Assembly (NCBI GenBank): GCA_017644045.1
Contig: JAEPMI010000005.1
Location: 248,001 to 312,000 of the forward strand
Direction: 5' to 3'
DNA length: 64,000 bases
Origin: Deltaproteobacteria bacterium
GTDB lineage: Bacteria > Myxococcota_A > Polyangia > Polyangiales > Houyiibacteriaceae
The notes under the pieces were generated by a model that searched no databases, had not been told where the DNA came from, and was given only the letters and a program-made list of their open reading frames with translations. Each line of letters opens with the position of its first letter. The stretch's first letter is position 1. This document shows positions 49,357-59,200 of the stretch, piece after piece. A program made the position numbers and the translations under genes.

Positions 49357-50694
49357 CTAGAGAGCGGCCAGCACTTCGAGGGCGGCTCGCTCGCCGGCCT
49401 CGAGGGCGCCCTCGAAGTACCCCATCCACTCGCGCGCGGTCTCGGTGCCTGCCCAGTGGACGCGACCGCAGGGGGCGCGCAGCGCGTCGCCCAGGGTGGT
49501 CCACACGCCGGGCCCGAAGGTGCCCGCGTAACACCCACGGCTGAACGGCTCGGCGATCCAGTCCTGGTCGACGTACGCGATGGGGTCGCGCGCCTCGTCA
49601 CCGAAGAAGCGCGCGAAGCTGTCGAGGGCGGCCGCGCGTCGTTCGGCGGGCCGACCGGTGAAGCGCGCCGCGGTCTCGCCCAGAAAGAAGCCGACGAGCG
49701 CGTGCTGCGACCCATCGTGACTCGAGTCGTCCATGACCAATCGGAGCGGACCGCGGTCGCTGATCGCCTCGCCGCTGAGCCCACGCTCCCGCCAGAAGGG
49801 TCGCTCGTAGGCGGCGACGACCTTGAGGGCGGAGCCCATCGGCATGCGCTGACTCGCGCGATCCCGTTGGCTGGGCAGCGCCGGCGTGTAGTGCAGTCGT
49901 CCCGCGAGCGCGGGCGCCAGGGCGACGACGACGCGGTCCGCCTCGAAGTCGCCCGCGTCGGTGCTCACGCGCACGGAGGTGGCCTGATCGATGGCCCGCA
50001 CCGGCGCGCCGAGGTGCAGGCGCTCGCCGAGCGGTTCTGCCAGCCGCTGGCTGAGCTGCTGGACGCCTCCGACCAGACGCCGCTCCTGCGCGCCGCCAGC
50101 GACCTCGGCCAGCCGCTCGAGGCCGCCCCCGTGATTCAGGTAGGCGAGGAAGTGCAGAAACGAGAGCTCGCCCGGCTCGGCGGCGAAGATCGCCCGCGCC
50201 GCGATCGAGAGCAGCGCTCGGCCCTCGCGCGTGGGCACGTTGCGACCGAGCCAGTCGGCGAGGGTCTGCGCGTCGAGTCGCTCGGCGTTCGGGGCCATCC
50301 ACGGTTGGTCGGTCGGAACCGAGAGCCGGAGCCGCTCGAGCCGCTTCATCGTGACCGCCATGGCGGCGAGCGTCGGAATGCCGACCCGCGGGATGGTGCC
50401 GGCGTAGCGGCGGAGGCGGCCGCCGAGGTCGAGCAGCCGGCTCCCGTCGTGGAACTGGGGGAAGGTCTGGACGCCGAGCTCGTCGACCAGTGCGCGCACG
50501 CGCGTCTGGCCCGGACCGATCCACTGCCCGCCGAGGTCGATGACGTCCGTGCCGAGCGCGACGGAGTACGTGCGGCCACCGACGCGGTCGCGCGCTTCGA
50601 CCACCCGCACGTCTCGACCGGCGGCGGCCAGCCGCCGAGCGCAGGCGAGCCCGGAGAGACCCGCGCCGACCACCAACACCTCGGAGCGGTACAC
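49357..50694 (-). CDS. Flavin-containing amine oxidase
   Basis: 445 residues, GTG start; CACCTT ends 7 nt before it. Rossmann FAD site VLVVGAGLSGLACARRLAAAG (about 6-26) with EARDRVGGRTYS and LGGQWIG, as in monoamine oxidases. The C-terminal FAD motif HWAGTETAREWMGYFEGALEAGERAA (about 405-432) is present. No signal peptide. Substrate (monoamine, polyamine or amino acid) cannot be read; the covalent-FAD Cys of eukaryotic MAO is replaced here, so FAD is probably non-covalent. Convergent with the preceding membrane gene (7 bp). Confidence 0.9.
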   Translation of the reverse strand: MYRSEVLVVGAGLSGLACARRLAAAGRDVRVVEARDRVGGRTYSVALGTDVIDLGGQWIGPGQTRVRALVDELGVQTFPQFHDGSRLLDLGGRLRRYAGTIPRVGIPTLAAMAVTMKRLERLRLSVPTDQPWMAPNAERLDAQTLADWLGRNVPTREGRALLSIAARAIFAAEPGELSFLHFLAYLNHGGGLERLAEVAGGAQERRLVGGVQQLSQRLAEPLGERLHLGAPVRAIDQATSVRVSTDAGDFEADRVVVALAPALAGRLHYTPALPSQRDRASQRMPMGSALKVVAAYERPFWRERGLSGEAISDRGPLRLVMDDSSHDGSQHALVGFFLGETAARFTGRPAERRAAALDSFARFFGDEARDPIAYVDQDWIAEPFSRGCYAGTFGPGVWTTLGDALRAPCGRVHWAGTETAREWMGYFEGALEAGERAALEVLAAL

Positions 50695-50700
50695 GGCGCG

Positions 50701-50706
50701 AAGGTG
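50701..50706 (-). promoter_or_regulatory. -10 of the amine-oxidase gene (leaderless)
   Basis: Minus-strand CACCTT (50706-50701) ends 7 nt before the GTG at 50694. It lacks the first T of TAnnnT, so this is a weaker case. Confidence 0.35.
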
Positions 50707-50771
50707 CCGGAAGGCCCTCGGTCACGCAATGACGTTGACGCGGACGCTCCGACTCCACAAACACTCCAGAC

Positions 50772-52307
50772 ATGACCGACAAGAGCCTCGAAGCGGAAGC
50801 CCGCCTCGTCGTCCGCCACCTGACCCTCGACGACCTGGACGCGATTCAGCGTCTCCAGCGGGAGTGCTTCCCGGACATCCAGCCGTGGACCGCCGCGAAC
50901 CTCCAGAACCACCTGGAGGTCTTCCCCGAAGGTCAGATCGGCATCGAGCTCGACGGAACCCTGGTCGCCAGCTCCAGCTCGCTGATCCTCGAGTCCACCG
51001 AGTGGAAGGACAAGCACACCTTCGAACAGATCTGCCCGAAGGGCTTCCTGTCGAACCACGATCCCGAAGGCAACCTGCTCTACGGGCTCGACATCGTCGT
51101 CTCGCCGAACGCACGCGGCATGCGCCTCTCGCGACGGATCTACGAGGCGCGCATGGATCTGGTCGAGGAGCTCGAGCTCCGGAAGATCGTCATCGCGGGT
51201 CGCATCCCCGGCTACGCGGAGCACGCCGACGCCATGCGTCCCCGCGAGTACGTCCGGAAGGTCGTCGCGAAGGAGCTCACCGACCCGGTGCTCACCGCTC
51301 AGCTGGCGAACGGCTTCGTCATCCGGACGGTGCTCAAGAAGTACCTGCCCAGCGACCTGGAGTCGCGCGGCAACGCGGTGCTCATGGAGCTCCTCAACCC
51401 GCTCTACGTGCCGAAGGAGGGGCCCGAGCTGGCCTACAAGGCGCGGGTCGCGACCGTGCAGTACCAGATGCGACCGATCTCGAGCTTCGAGGACTTCGCC
51501 ATGCAGTGCGAGTTCTTCGTCGAGACCGCGAGCGAGTACCGCGTCGACTTGCTCCTCTTCCCGGAGCTGCTGACCAACCAGCTCCTCGGTCTGCTGCCGC
51601 CCGGCCGGCCCGGCGCGAACGCTCGAGCGCTCCACCAGTTCACGCCGCAGTACATCGAGTTCTTCACGAAGATGGCGCTCAAGTACAACGTGAACATCGT
51701 CGGCGGCACGCACCTCACCGTCGAGGACGACACGCTCTACAACATCGCGTACCTCTTCCACCGCGACGGCCGGATCGACAAGCAGTACAAGATCCACATC
51801 ACTCCGTCGGAGGCGAAGTGGTGGGGCGTCAGCGGCGGGGACTCGGTGGAAGTCTTCCGCACCGACTGCGGCAACGTCGCGATCGCCATCTGCTACGACG
51901 TGGAGTTCCCGGAGCTGCCGCGGCGCGCCAAGGCCAAGGGCGCCGAGATCCTCCTGGTCCCCTACAACACCGACATCCGCTCCGGTCACATCCGAGTGCG
52001 AACCTGCGCGCACGCGCGCTGCATCGAGAACCACATGTACGCAGTGCTCGGCGGCGCGACCGGCAACCTCCCCTTCGTGGAGGGCGCGGACATCCACTGG
52101 GCGCAGAGCTGCATCCTCACCCCGAGCGACATCCCCTTCGACCGCGACGGGGTGGCGAGCGAAGCCACGCCGAACGTCGAGGCGATGGTGGTCCACGAGC
52201 TGGACCTCGAGAAGCTGCGGAGCACCGAACGCTCCGGCACGGTCCGCACCTGGCTCGACCGGCGCACCGACCTCTACTCGACGACCTGGCGGGGCGAAGA
52301 GGAGTAG
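50772..52307 (+). CDS. GNAT acetyltransferase - nitrilase/amidase fusion protein
   Basis: 511 residues. Residues about 10-205 are a GNAT domain (VRHLTLDDLDAIQRLQRECFPDIQPW, LYGLDIVVSPNARGMRLSRRIYEARM acetyl-CoA loop). Residues about 225-500 are a carbon-nitrogen hydrolase with the triad Glu in LLFPELL (about 264), Lys in DKQYKIHITPSE (about 338) and Cys in AICYDVEFPELPRRA (about 374). This fusion is a known family in bacteria. One plausible scheme is acyl transfer coupled to amide hydrolysis, but no substrate is established. Start ATG has only a weak Shine-Dalgarno. Confidence 0.9.
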   Translation: MTDKSLEAEARLVVRHLTLDDLDAIQRLQRECFPDIQPWTAANLQNHLEVFPEGQIGIELDGTLVASSSSLILESTEWKDKHTFEQICPKGFLSNHDPEGNLLYGLDIVVSPNARGMRLSRRIYEARMDLVEELELRKIVIAGRIPGYAEHADAMRPREYVRKVVAKELTDPVLTAQLANGFVIRTVLKKYLPSDLESRGNAVLMELLNPLYVPKEGPELAYKARVATVQYQMRPISSFEDFAMQCEFFVETASEYRVDLLLFPELLTNQLLGLLPPGRPGANARALHQFTPQYIEFFTKMALKYNVNIVGGTHLTVEDDTLYNIAYLFHRDGRIDKQYKIHITPSEAKWWGVSGGDSVEVFRTDCGNVAIAICYDVEFPELPRRAKAKGAEILLVPYNTDIRSGHIRVRTCAHARCIENHMYAVLGGATGNLPFVEGADIHWAQSCILTPSDIPFDRDGVASEATPNVEAMVVHELDLEKLRSTERSGTVRTWLDRRTDLYSTTWRGEEE

Positions 52308-52314
52308 CCCCTCT

Positions 52315-53031
52315 TCAGAGGAGGCCGAGCTCCTCGAGCTGGGCTTCCGCCTGTGGGGCCCAGCCGCGGTTGGCGGCCGGGCTGGCGGGACTCGGGTGGA
52401 GGATCTGGCCGACCTTCAGGCCCCCCTCGATCTGCGTCTCGAGCGCCGCCTCGGCGCGCTTCCGGGCCCAGGCGCCGACTCCGATGACCCACTGGGGCTT
52501 CAGCTCGTCGACCACGCGCCCGAGGGCGGCGTCACACGCATCCAGCAGCGGCTGCCGCTCGGCGATGGGGAGCTTCTCGGGCACGCGGTTCCGCGCGCTC
52601 TCTTCCATGAAGACCAGCGGGCAGTAGTTGGCGACGTAGAAGCGCTCGAAGAACGCGTCGGCGGTCCCGAAGCGCTCCTGCGCCCAGCCCCAGAGCCGCT
52701 TGCCGCTCACCTCCGAGCGAGTGCATTCGAAGCCCTCGACGATGCGCTTCGGGTGCTCGACCGGCGGCTTGCCGACCTTCCCCCGGATGCCCAGCCAATC
52801 GCGGGCGAAGGAGACCTCGCCGAAGGGCACACCCGTCTGCGCCATCCCCCACGGACCGGGGTTCATGCCGACGAACACGGCCTCCTTCGGGCCCTTGCCG
52901 TACTTCTTCAGGTAGTCGTGGTGCGCTCCGCGCGCGTAGCTCGTGGGGTCGTAGACGTGCGTGACCGGCGGTGAGAACTCGAGCTTCCCGAGGGTCTTGC
53001 TCAGGTCGTCCGCAATCTTCGTCAGCGACAT
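52315..53031 (-). CDS. SMUG1-type uracil-DNA glycosylase
   Basis: 238 residues from the ATG at 53031; an extended -10 ends 7 nt upstream. It excises uracil and related lesions from DNA. The family 3 motif is VFVGMNPGPWGMAQTGVPFGEV (Asn instead of catalytic Asp, as in SMUG1), and the second motif is ILHPSPASPAANRGW. The region between has NYCPLVFMEES. Total length and motif spacing fit animal and bacterial SMUG1. Convergent with the fusion gene, 7 bp apart. Confidence 0.92.
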   Translation of the reverse strand: MSLTKIADDLSKTLGKLEFSPPVTHVYDPTSYARGAHHDYLKKYGKGPKEAVFVGMNPGPWGMAQTGVPFGEVSFARDWLGIRGKVGKPPVEHPKRIVEGFECTRSEVSGKRLWGWAQERFGTADAFFERFYVANYCPLVFMEESARNRVPEKLPIAERQPLLDACDAALGRVVDELKPQWVIGVGAWARKRAEAALETQIEGGLKVGQILHPSPASPAANRGWAPQAEAQLEELGLL

Positions 53032-53037
53032 GGGTCA

Positions 53038-53046
53038 CGCATACCA
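53038..53046 (-). promoter_or_regulatory. Extended -10 of the SMUG1 gene (leaderless)
   Basis: Minus-strand TG-G-TATGCG (53046-53038) ends 7 nt before the ATG at 53031. No Shine-Dalgarno. Confidence 0.55.
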
Positions 53047-53089
53047 ACCCACTCCGCCCCGCACCAGGCTTCGATGTCCCCGATGTGTC

Positions 53090-53267
53090 CTTGTTCTCGC
53101 ACAAAGGCACGGAGTGCACGGAGATCCACAAAGGAAGAATGGTTGGTTTCGAGTCGTGCGATTCGCGTGGCGCAGCCGTTGCGTCGACGCTCACCGCGTC
53201 GTGGAACACCAGATCCCTGATCCCCTTTGTGAGACTTCGTGCTCTCTGTGTCTTTGTGCGAGAACAA
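53090..53267. repeat. Palindromic CAC-arm element, copy D
   Basis: Left arm CTTGTTCTCGCACAAAGGCAC; right arm in reverse complement CTTGTTCTCGCACAAAGACAC. The first 17 bases of both arms match exactly. A unique centre of about 85 bp separates the arms. It lies in the 269-bp gap between the SMUG1 start and the end of the AgmX/PglI gene. Closest to copies A and B. Confidence 0.85.
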
Positions 53268-53300
53268 GAGCACGACCGGTACGATTGGGAAGCGAAGGGG

Positions 53301-54653
53301 TCAGCCGCCTTGGAGCCCGAAGATGAACGGGTACTGCACCCGCACCTCGCCACCATCGGGCTGCGGGAATCGCCAGCGCCGAACCTGGCGGACGATGCAG
53401 CCCTCGACGCGCGGGTTCCGCAGCGACGAGCTCGCGACGCGGGCCGTGGTCACCCGGCCCTGTAGGTTGATCCGCCAGGCGATCTCCACGCGACCGCGGA
53501 GGTTCGGCTGCCTCTGCACCTCGACCTGGTAGCAGTAGCGAACGGCCGCCTGGTTCGCGCGAACGACGCGGTTGATCTGCTCTGGGCTGAGGTAGCCGTT
53601 GACCTGTGGGGTGCCGCGCATGACCGAGATCTGCACCTCGGTGCGCTCGCGGCCCATCGCGCCGATACCGCCCTGGCCCATGCCGAGACCCATGCCGGTG
53701 CCAGCGCCGATGCCCGCGCCGACGTCGCCCGCGCCGAAGAGGCTGCCGGGGCCGGTGCCGCCGCCGCCCATGCCCACACCTCGCAGCCCCGCGCCCCGGG
53801 ATCCGCGGCCCGCGCGCGTGGCGGTCGCGCCGGTTCCACCGAGGATGTCGCTGATCGTCGGCACGTCGAGGGCCGCCGCGATCGCGTTGCCCTCTCCGCC
53901 TCCGTCGAGCGCCCCGAGCAGGCCCATCTGGCGGACCTTGGCGGCGATGCGATCGGTGACCTCGCCCTCGACCTCGGTGTTCTCGCGGTTCGAGTCCTCG
54001 TGGCCGACCCGGCCCTCTTCACCCTCGTGAGCCTTGCCGCCGGTGTCGTCGCGGGTGCGGAGACCGGGGTCCTCCATCTCGGTCCCGGACTCCTGCGTGT
54101 CTTCGAGAATGTCCTCGGGCGGAGGCGTGACCATGAAACGGCTGACCAGGTCCTCGTCGAGCTCGAAGGGGTCGCGCTCGAGGCGACGCTTCGAGTCGAG
54201 GAAGCCGAAGATGAGGCACGAGCCGCACATCAGCGTCGCGAGCAGGACGGAGGCGACGAGCGCCAGGTCCATCCGCGCGGTCTGTCGCGGCGGCGCGACG
54301 GCAGCCCGCACGTGCTGGAAGAAGATCGCCAGCGGCCCGATCGTGATCACGCCGTAGTCGTCGGGCCCGAGCGGCACCGACGCGCCGAGGCTCGAGACGG
54401 GCTGCCGCTGTCCGCGGATCCACACGTCGCCGCCCATCGAGGGGTGGACCTGAAGCGCATAGCCCGGGCCGTGCGGCACGAGGATCGTCAGCGCATCGGC
54501 GCCGATCGACTGGGAGACGTCGTCGGGCAACGGGTAGTCGCCGCCCACCCCACCGAGCACCACCGGCGCGGGCTCGTCGCGAACGAGGTCGTCCTGGATG
54601 GACTCGTTCCAGACGAAGGCGACTCGGAGCTTGCGTTGGGCGGAGGTGACCAT
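53301..54653 (-). CDS. GltG/PglI-like TonB-type inner-membrane protein
   Basis: 450 residues. The N-terminal about 110 residues (GDYPLPDDVSQSIGADALTILVPHGPGYALQVHPS...VPLGPDDYGVITIGPLAIFFQHV) look like a degenerate FHA-type beta sandwich. One membrane helix (about 129-153, LALVASVLLATLMCGSCLIFGFL). A charged linker and a Gly-rich stretch (about 250-335) follow. The last about 95 residues are an AgmX/PglI C-terminal domain (INRVVRANQAAVRYCYQVEVQRQPNLRGRVEIAWRIN...VARVASSSLRNPRVEGCIVRQVRRWRFP). This layout matches GltG (PglI) of the Myxococcus gliding complex. Last gene of the seven-gene cluster. Confidence 0.85.
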   Translation of the reverse strand: MVTSAQRKLRVAFVWNESIQDDLVRDEPAPVVLGGVGGDYPLPDDVSQSIGADALTILVPHGPGYALQVHPSMGGDVWIRGQRQPVSSLGASVPLGPDDYGVITIGPLAIFFQHVRAAVAPPRQTARMDLALVASVLLATLMCGSCLIFGFLDSKRRLERDPFELDEDLVSRFMVTPPPEDILEDTQESGTEMEDPGLRTRDDTGGKAHEGEEGRVGHEDSNRENTEVEGEVTDRIAAKVRQMGLLGALDGGGEGNAIAAALDVPTISDILGGTGATATRAGRGSRGAGLRGVGMGGGGTGPGSLFGAGDVGAGIGAGTGMGLGMGQGGIGAMGRERTEVQISVMRGTPQVNGYLSPEQINRVVRANQAAVRYCYQVEVQRQPNLRGRVEIAWRINLQGRVTTARVASSSLRNPRVEGCIVRQVRRWRFPQPDGGEVRVQYPFIFGLQGG

Positions 54654-54703
54654 TCGGAGTTTCTACACGTGGGGGACGAGGACCTTGGGTCCGTTCAGAG
54701 CGC

Positions 54704-55057
54704 TCAAAGCTCCCGACCCTTCGTCGAGCGCTCGAGTTCGGGGATGAAGGAGCGGTGGGGGAGCTTGGGCCGATCGAACTCGGCCCGGAGTCGGTTGAGA
54801 AAGTAGAGGAGCTGCGGCGACTTCAGTCGGCCGGAGATGTCGAGGCCACCGAAGCGGTAGACCTTCACCTTGGCGCCGCCTTCCGTGCGGACCTCGCCCT
54901 CGGCGTTCACGTCTTCGTCCTCTTCGTCGTCACCAGCCACGGGCGCGGCCGTCTCTTCGCGGGCGTTGTCCTGGGCCTGCACGACCATCGTGGTGCCGAC
55001 GCTCAGCGACGCACTGAGGGCGACGAGGAGCAGCAGCTTTCGAATCGTCGCGCTCAT
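54704..55057 (-). CDS. Small exported protein of the Glt-like cluster (GltF position)
   Basis: 117 residues from the ATG at 55057 with GGAGGAG 7 nt upstream; a GTG one codon earlier is a poorer choice. Signal peptide LLLLVALSASLSVGTTMVVQAQ. An acidic stretch (DDEEDEDVNAEGE) precedes VKVYRFGGLDISGRLKSPQLLYFLNRLRAEFDRPKLPHRSFIPEL, a pattern found in small proteins encoded with myxobacterial TPR/AgmX clusters. The position between the GltE-like and GltG-like genes corresponds to GltF. One-base overlap with the upstream stop. Confidence 0.75.
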   Translation of the reverse strand: MSATIRKLLLLVALSASLSVGTTMVVQAQDNAREETAAPVAGDDEEDEDVNAEGEVRTEGGAKVKVYRFGGLDISGRLKSPQLLYFLNRLRAEFDRPKLPHRSFIPELERSTKGREL

Positions 55058-56271
55058 CACTCGCCTCCTCCGCCCCCCGCGCCCGGCGCGGGGATCTCGA
55101 TCAGGTACTGCTCCGCGCGCTCTCGCCCCGGGTGGCGACGCGGCGCGCTGGAAAGATAGCGCTCGAACGTCTGACGCGCTCGCGGGCGCTGGTTGAGGAA
55201 CTCCGCCTGGAGCACGCCGAGGTCGAAGAGCGCGTCCGGGTGCTGCGGGTTCGCGCGGAGCACCTGGTCGAACTGGCGCTTGGCCTGGCGGTGCTCGCCG
55301 AGTCCGCGGAGGGTCACGCCGAGCGCCACGCGCGCGGCCAGATCGTCCCCGTCACGCTCGAGGACGGCCTCGTACTGTGCGCGGGCACCAGCGTAGTCAC
55401 CGGCGTGGAGGAGCACCGATCCCATGTTCATCCGCGCCGGGTGGAAATCGGCGTCGGAAGCGATCGCGGACTCGAAGGCGTCGAAGGCGGCCTGGGTGTC
55501 TCCGCGAGACAGCTCGAGCAATCCCCGCTCGGTGAGGATCTCGGCGCGAATGCTCGCGTCGCTCTCCTCGGTGAGCGCGAGCGCCTTCTCGAGCACGAGG
55601 CTCGAGACGTCCCACTGCTCCTGCGCGCGGTAGACCCGCCCGACCTCGAGGAGGGCTCGAATCTGGCTCGGGTCGCGGATGAGGACCTCGCGCGCCTGCT
55701 CGAGCGCGTCGCTCCAGCGCTCCTCCTCGCGCAGGATCACGGCCAGCGATACGCGAGCGCTCGCGTCGTGCGGGTGGTGCTCCAGCAAGGTGCGCAGGCG
55801 GTCGATGGCGGTCCCGCCATTCTCCAACGCGTACTCGACCTCGGCCGCCGCCAAGAGCGTCTCCCGCGCGGTCGGCTGGATCGCGAGCGCGGCGTCGAGC
55901 TGGGCCTTCGCCTCTTCGAGGTTTCCTGCGCGCCGCTCGAGCACGCCGAGGTTGTAGTGCGCCTCCCAGAGGTTCTCGTCGATCGCGAGCGCCTGCCGGT
56001 ACTGGTTGCGCGCGCGCTGGAGGTTGCCGCGCGAGAGCGCTCGGTTGCCGGAGGTGTAGTGGCGGACCGCCTCCGGGTTGGCCGGCGGAAGCTCGACGCG
56101 ACCGCCGCCCTCGGCGGTCGAGCCGCCGCAGCCGAACGCGAACGCGAGCACGACGGCCGCGATCGCCAGCCCGACGGAGACCCGCGAGGGCCGACCGGGC
56201 CGACCAATGGGCGGGGTGGGCGGCTCGCCCGCGCCGACGCCATGGCCGACGGTGATCGCGAAGACGTTCAT
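55057..56271 (-). CDS. TPR lipoprotein (GltE/AglT-like)
   Basis: 404 residues. Lipobox in VVLAFAFGCGG after an unusually long n-region of about 30 residues. From about 65 to 390 it consists of TPRs: VRHYTSGNRALSRGNLQRARNQYRQALAIDENLWEAHYNLGVLERRAGN is a clear TPR pair, followed by about eight more. It matches the length and plan of the gliding-motility TPR lipoprotein GltE (AglT). Both ends overlap the neighbours by 1-4 nt. Likely outer-membrane anchored facing the periplasm. Confidence 0.85.
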   Translation of the reverse strand: MNVFAITVGHGVGAGEPPTPPIGRPGRPSRVSVGLAIAAVVLAFAFGCGGSTAEGGGRVELPPANPEAVRHYTSGNRALSRGNLQRARNQYRQALAIDENLWEAHYNLGVLERRAGNLEEAKAQLDAALAIQPTARETLLAAAEVEYALENGGTAIDRLRTLLEHHPHDASARVSLAVILREEERWSDALEQAREVLIRDPSQIRALLEVGRVYRAQEQWDVSSLVLEKALALTEESDASIRAEILTERGLLELSRGDTQAAFDAFESAIASDADFHPARMNMGSVLLHAGDYAGARAQYEAVLERDGDDLAARVALGVTLRGLGEHRQAKRQFDQVLRANPQHPDALFDLGVLQAEFLNQRPRARQTFERYLSSAPRRHPGRERAEQYLIEIPAPGAGGGGGE

Positions 56272-59200
56272 TCGTCTTCCTCCTCGTCATCCGCGCTCTC
56301 GTTGCTCTCGGTGACGTCGCCGCGCCGGAGCCCGTCGAGCGGCTGCGGGATGGGCAGCGGTGGCGCCTCGACGAGGTCGCCGCCCGTCTCGCGCAGGGGC
56401 GGGTACTGGACGTCGTTGAGGCGGGTCAGCGCCTCCCGGAGCTGGGCGGTCCAGCTGTTGAAGATGCGGAGCTCGATCGCCTTCTGGTAGCCGCCCTCGA
56501 AGGCCTCGAGGGCCTTGTCCTCCATCGGGATGATGAACATCGCGAGCTGGTCGAGGTAGACCTGCTCCTCGTCCTCGGTGAGGCCCTCGGGCAGCTCGAA
56601 GGCTCGCATCGCCTCGGCGAAGAGCTCGTAGCTCCGGCCGATCTGGAAAAGGCTCGCGGAGACCCATTCGGCGACGCCCATCTGGACCACGTCGGCGTAG
56701 ATCAGCGCGGCACGGCGGAGCAGCTCGGACTTCTGTTCCAGCCGACGACGCAGGCCGGCGGAGTCGCCCGCGATCTCGATCGCCGCGTACTCCTCGAGCA
56801 CTCGCTCGCCCTGGAGGTAGCGCGCCTGCGCCGCGTAGTAGCGGCCCGAATCCAGGCCGCGGGCTCGGCTCGCCGTGCGCACGGCGCTCTGGAGGGCGCG
56901 GTCGGCGGCGTCCGCGTCCCCCGCGCGCATGAGCACCTGGCCCATGCGGGTCTGCGCCTCGACCTTTCGGTCGTTGTTCCGCGAGCGCCGGACGTAGCCG
57001 CGGTAGGTCTCGGCGGCTTCCCGGAGGTCGCCAGACTCCTCCTGGGCGCGCCCGATGAAGAAGTAGACGTCGTCGGTCTCGGGTCGGCGCGGGTACTCGC
57101 GGACGTACTCGCGTCCGATCTCGACCGCCTCGTCGTGGTCGCCCGCCGTCAGGCGGAGGAGCACGGCGTTGTAGTGCGCGTCGGCCGCCTTGTCTTCGCG
57201 CGGGAACTTCCGGGCGTAGGCCTCGTAGAAGCGCGCCGCGTCGCTGAACTGCGCGATCGACTCGTACATCTGCGCGCCGGCCCACGCGCCCTTCGCTCCG
57301 ATCTCGGTGCCGGGGTGGCGGTCGATGAGTCGCGTGTACGCCTCGTCGGCCCCCTCGAGCTCGCCGGCGGACTGGTGCTCCACGCCCGCGTTGAAGAGCG
57401 CCTCGGGCGCACGCTCGTCCTCGGGGAACTCCTCGGCCGCGCGCAGGTAGGCGACCGCGGCCTCGTCGTGCTTGCCCTGCTCGGCGAGCTGCTCGCCGAC
57501 CTTGAACATCGACATCAGGATGAGCGAGCTCAGTCGGCGCTGGCTCTCGTCGTCCTCGAACGCCGGCGCGGCCTTCAGCCGGCGCGCCCACGACTCGATG
57601 TTCGCGTAGTCCTCCGCCCGGTTGAAGCTGTCGAGGATGAGCTCGCCGGCCGGCGCCGCGTACTGGCTCTCGGGGAAACGTTCGAGGAGCTGCCCGAAGA
57701 GGCGCACGGCGGGGTCGTAGATCCCGCGGTCGTAGTAGAGGCGACCCTGGCGGAAGAGGATCTCCGGCAGGTCCGGGTCGTCCGGGTAGAGCTCGACGTA
57801 GAGCTCGATGGCGCGCGAGAACTTGCGGTCGTTCGCCGTCTCGCCCTCGCAGGCGTTGGTCGATGGCGGCGCCGAAGCCTCTTCCCCGTCGCCGGAACCG
57901 TCTTCCTCTTCCTCTTCGGCCGTGGGCTCCGGCGCGGGCGCCGGCGCGGGGGTGTTCCCGCTCGGCCGGCCGCCGCCGGAGCACTCCGCCACCTCCGCCT
58001 CGCGGACACGCTCGAAGGCACCGATGGCGTTGTAGAGGGCGTCGCGGGTGTACTGGCCGTCGCGCTTCTTGTTGGCCGCCCAGAGGTAGGCGTCACCGGC
58101 CTCGCGGAAGCGCTCGAGGCGGTGGAAGAGGATCTCGCCGCGGTAGAACGCGACCTCGTAGGCCGAGTCCATCTCGCCGAAGTGCTCGAGGTAGACCTCG
58201 TAGAGCGACACGGCGTTCTCGAGCAGCACTCGCTGGCGCTCCCGCTGACCGAGCTCGTGCCAGCGCATCGCCTGCCGACGGATCATCCGCTCGGTCTTGT
58301 TCTGCTCGCGGGCGACCCGGTCCGGGTTGCCCTGCTGCGTGGCCCACGCCGAGCCGGGTCCATAGGTCGCCGCGAGCGTGTTCATCGCCGCGATGGTGGA
58401 GGCCGGCTCGCCCAGCTGGGATTGGGCGCTCGCGATCTCGCGCTGGTACTGCGGCGCCTTGCGCGCCATCGGGTCCATCTCGAGCAGGAGCTCATACGCC
58501 TCGATCGCGCGCTCGAAGCGCGACTGACCCATGAAGGTGTCGCTCAGTCGAACGAGCACGCGGTGCGCGTAGCGCTCGCCGCCGATCTCCTCGAGGAAGG
58601 TGAAGACGTCGGCCGCGGTGTTGTTCTCGTCCTCGATGAAGACCTGGATCAGGTAGTCGAGGGCCTCGTCCTGCAGCTCGCGGAGCCGGCGCCGCTGCGC
58701 CGCGCTCATCGCGCCCCGACCGCGGCCGAGATCGAGCACGCGCCGGAAGCGGAGGGCCGCCTCGTCGGTGCGACCCATGCGCCAGAGCGCCCACGCGCTC
58801 TTGAAGAGCGAGATGTCGAAGAGCTCGCTCTCGCGATGCTCCATCACCTTCTCGAACTCCTCGAGCGCCCCCGGCCACTCCGCCACCGAGAAGCGCGACT
58901 CGGCCAGGGCGAAGTGCGCGTCCGGGACGAAGCGGGACTGCGGATGGTCGATGAGGATCTTCTGGTAGAGCGCGAGCGCGGTGTCGGTCTCGCCCTTCTC
59001 CACGTGGGCGTAGGCCTTCATGTAGAGAACGAGATCGGTGCGATCGAAGCCCCGGTGGTTGGTCAGGATCCGATCGTAGAGCTCCATCGAGCGCTGGTAG
59101 TCCGGCGTCGGCGTGGGCCCACGGTTCGCCTCGGGCACTTCCTGCCAGGCGGCGAAGGCGACCAGGTAGTCGGCGCGGGCCTTCTCCCACTGGAGCTCCG

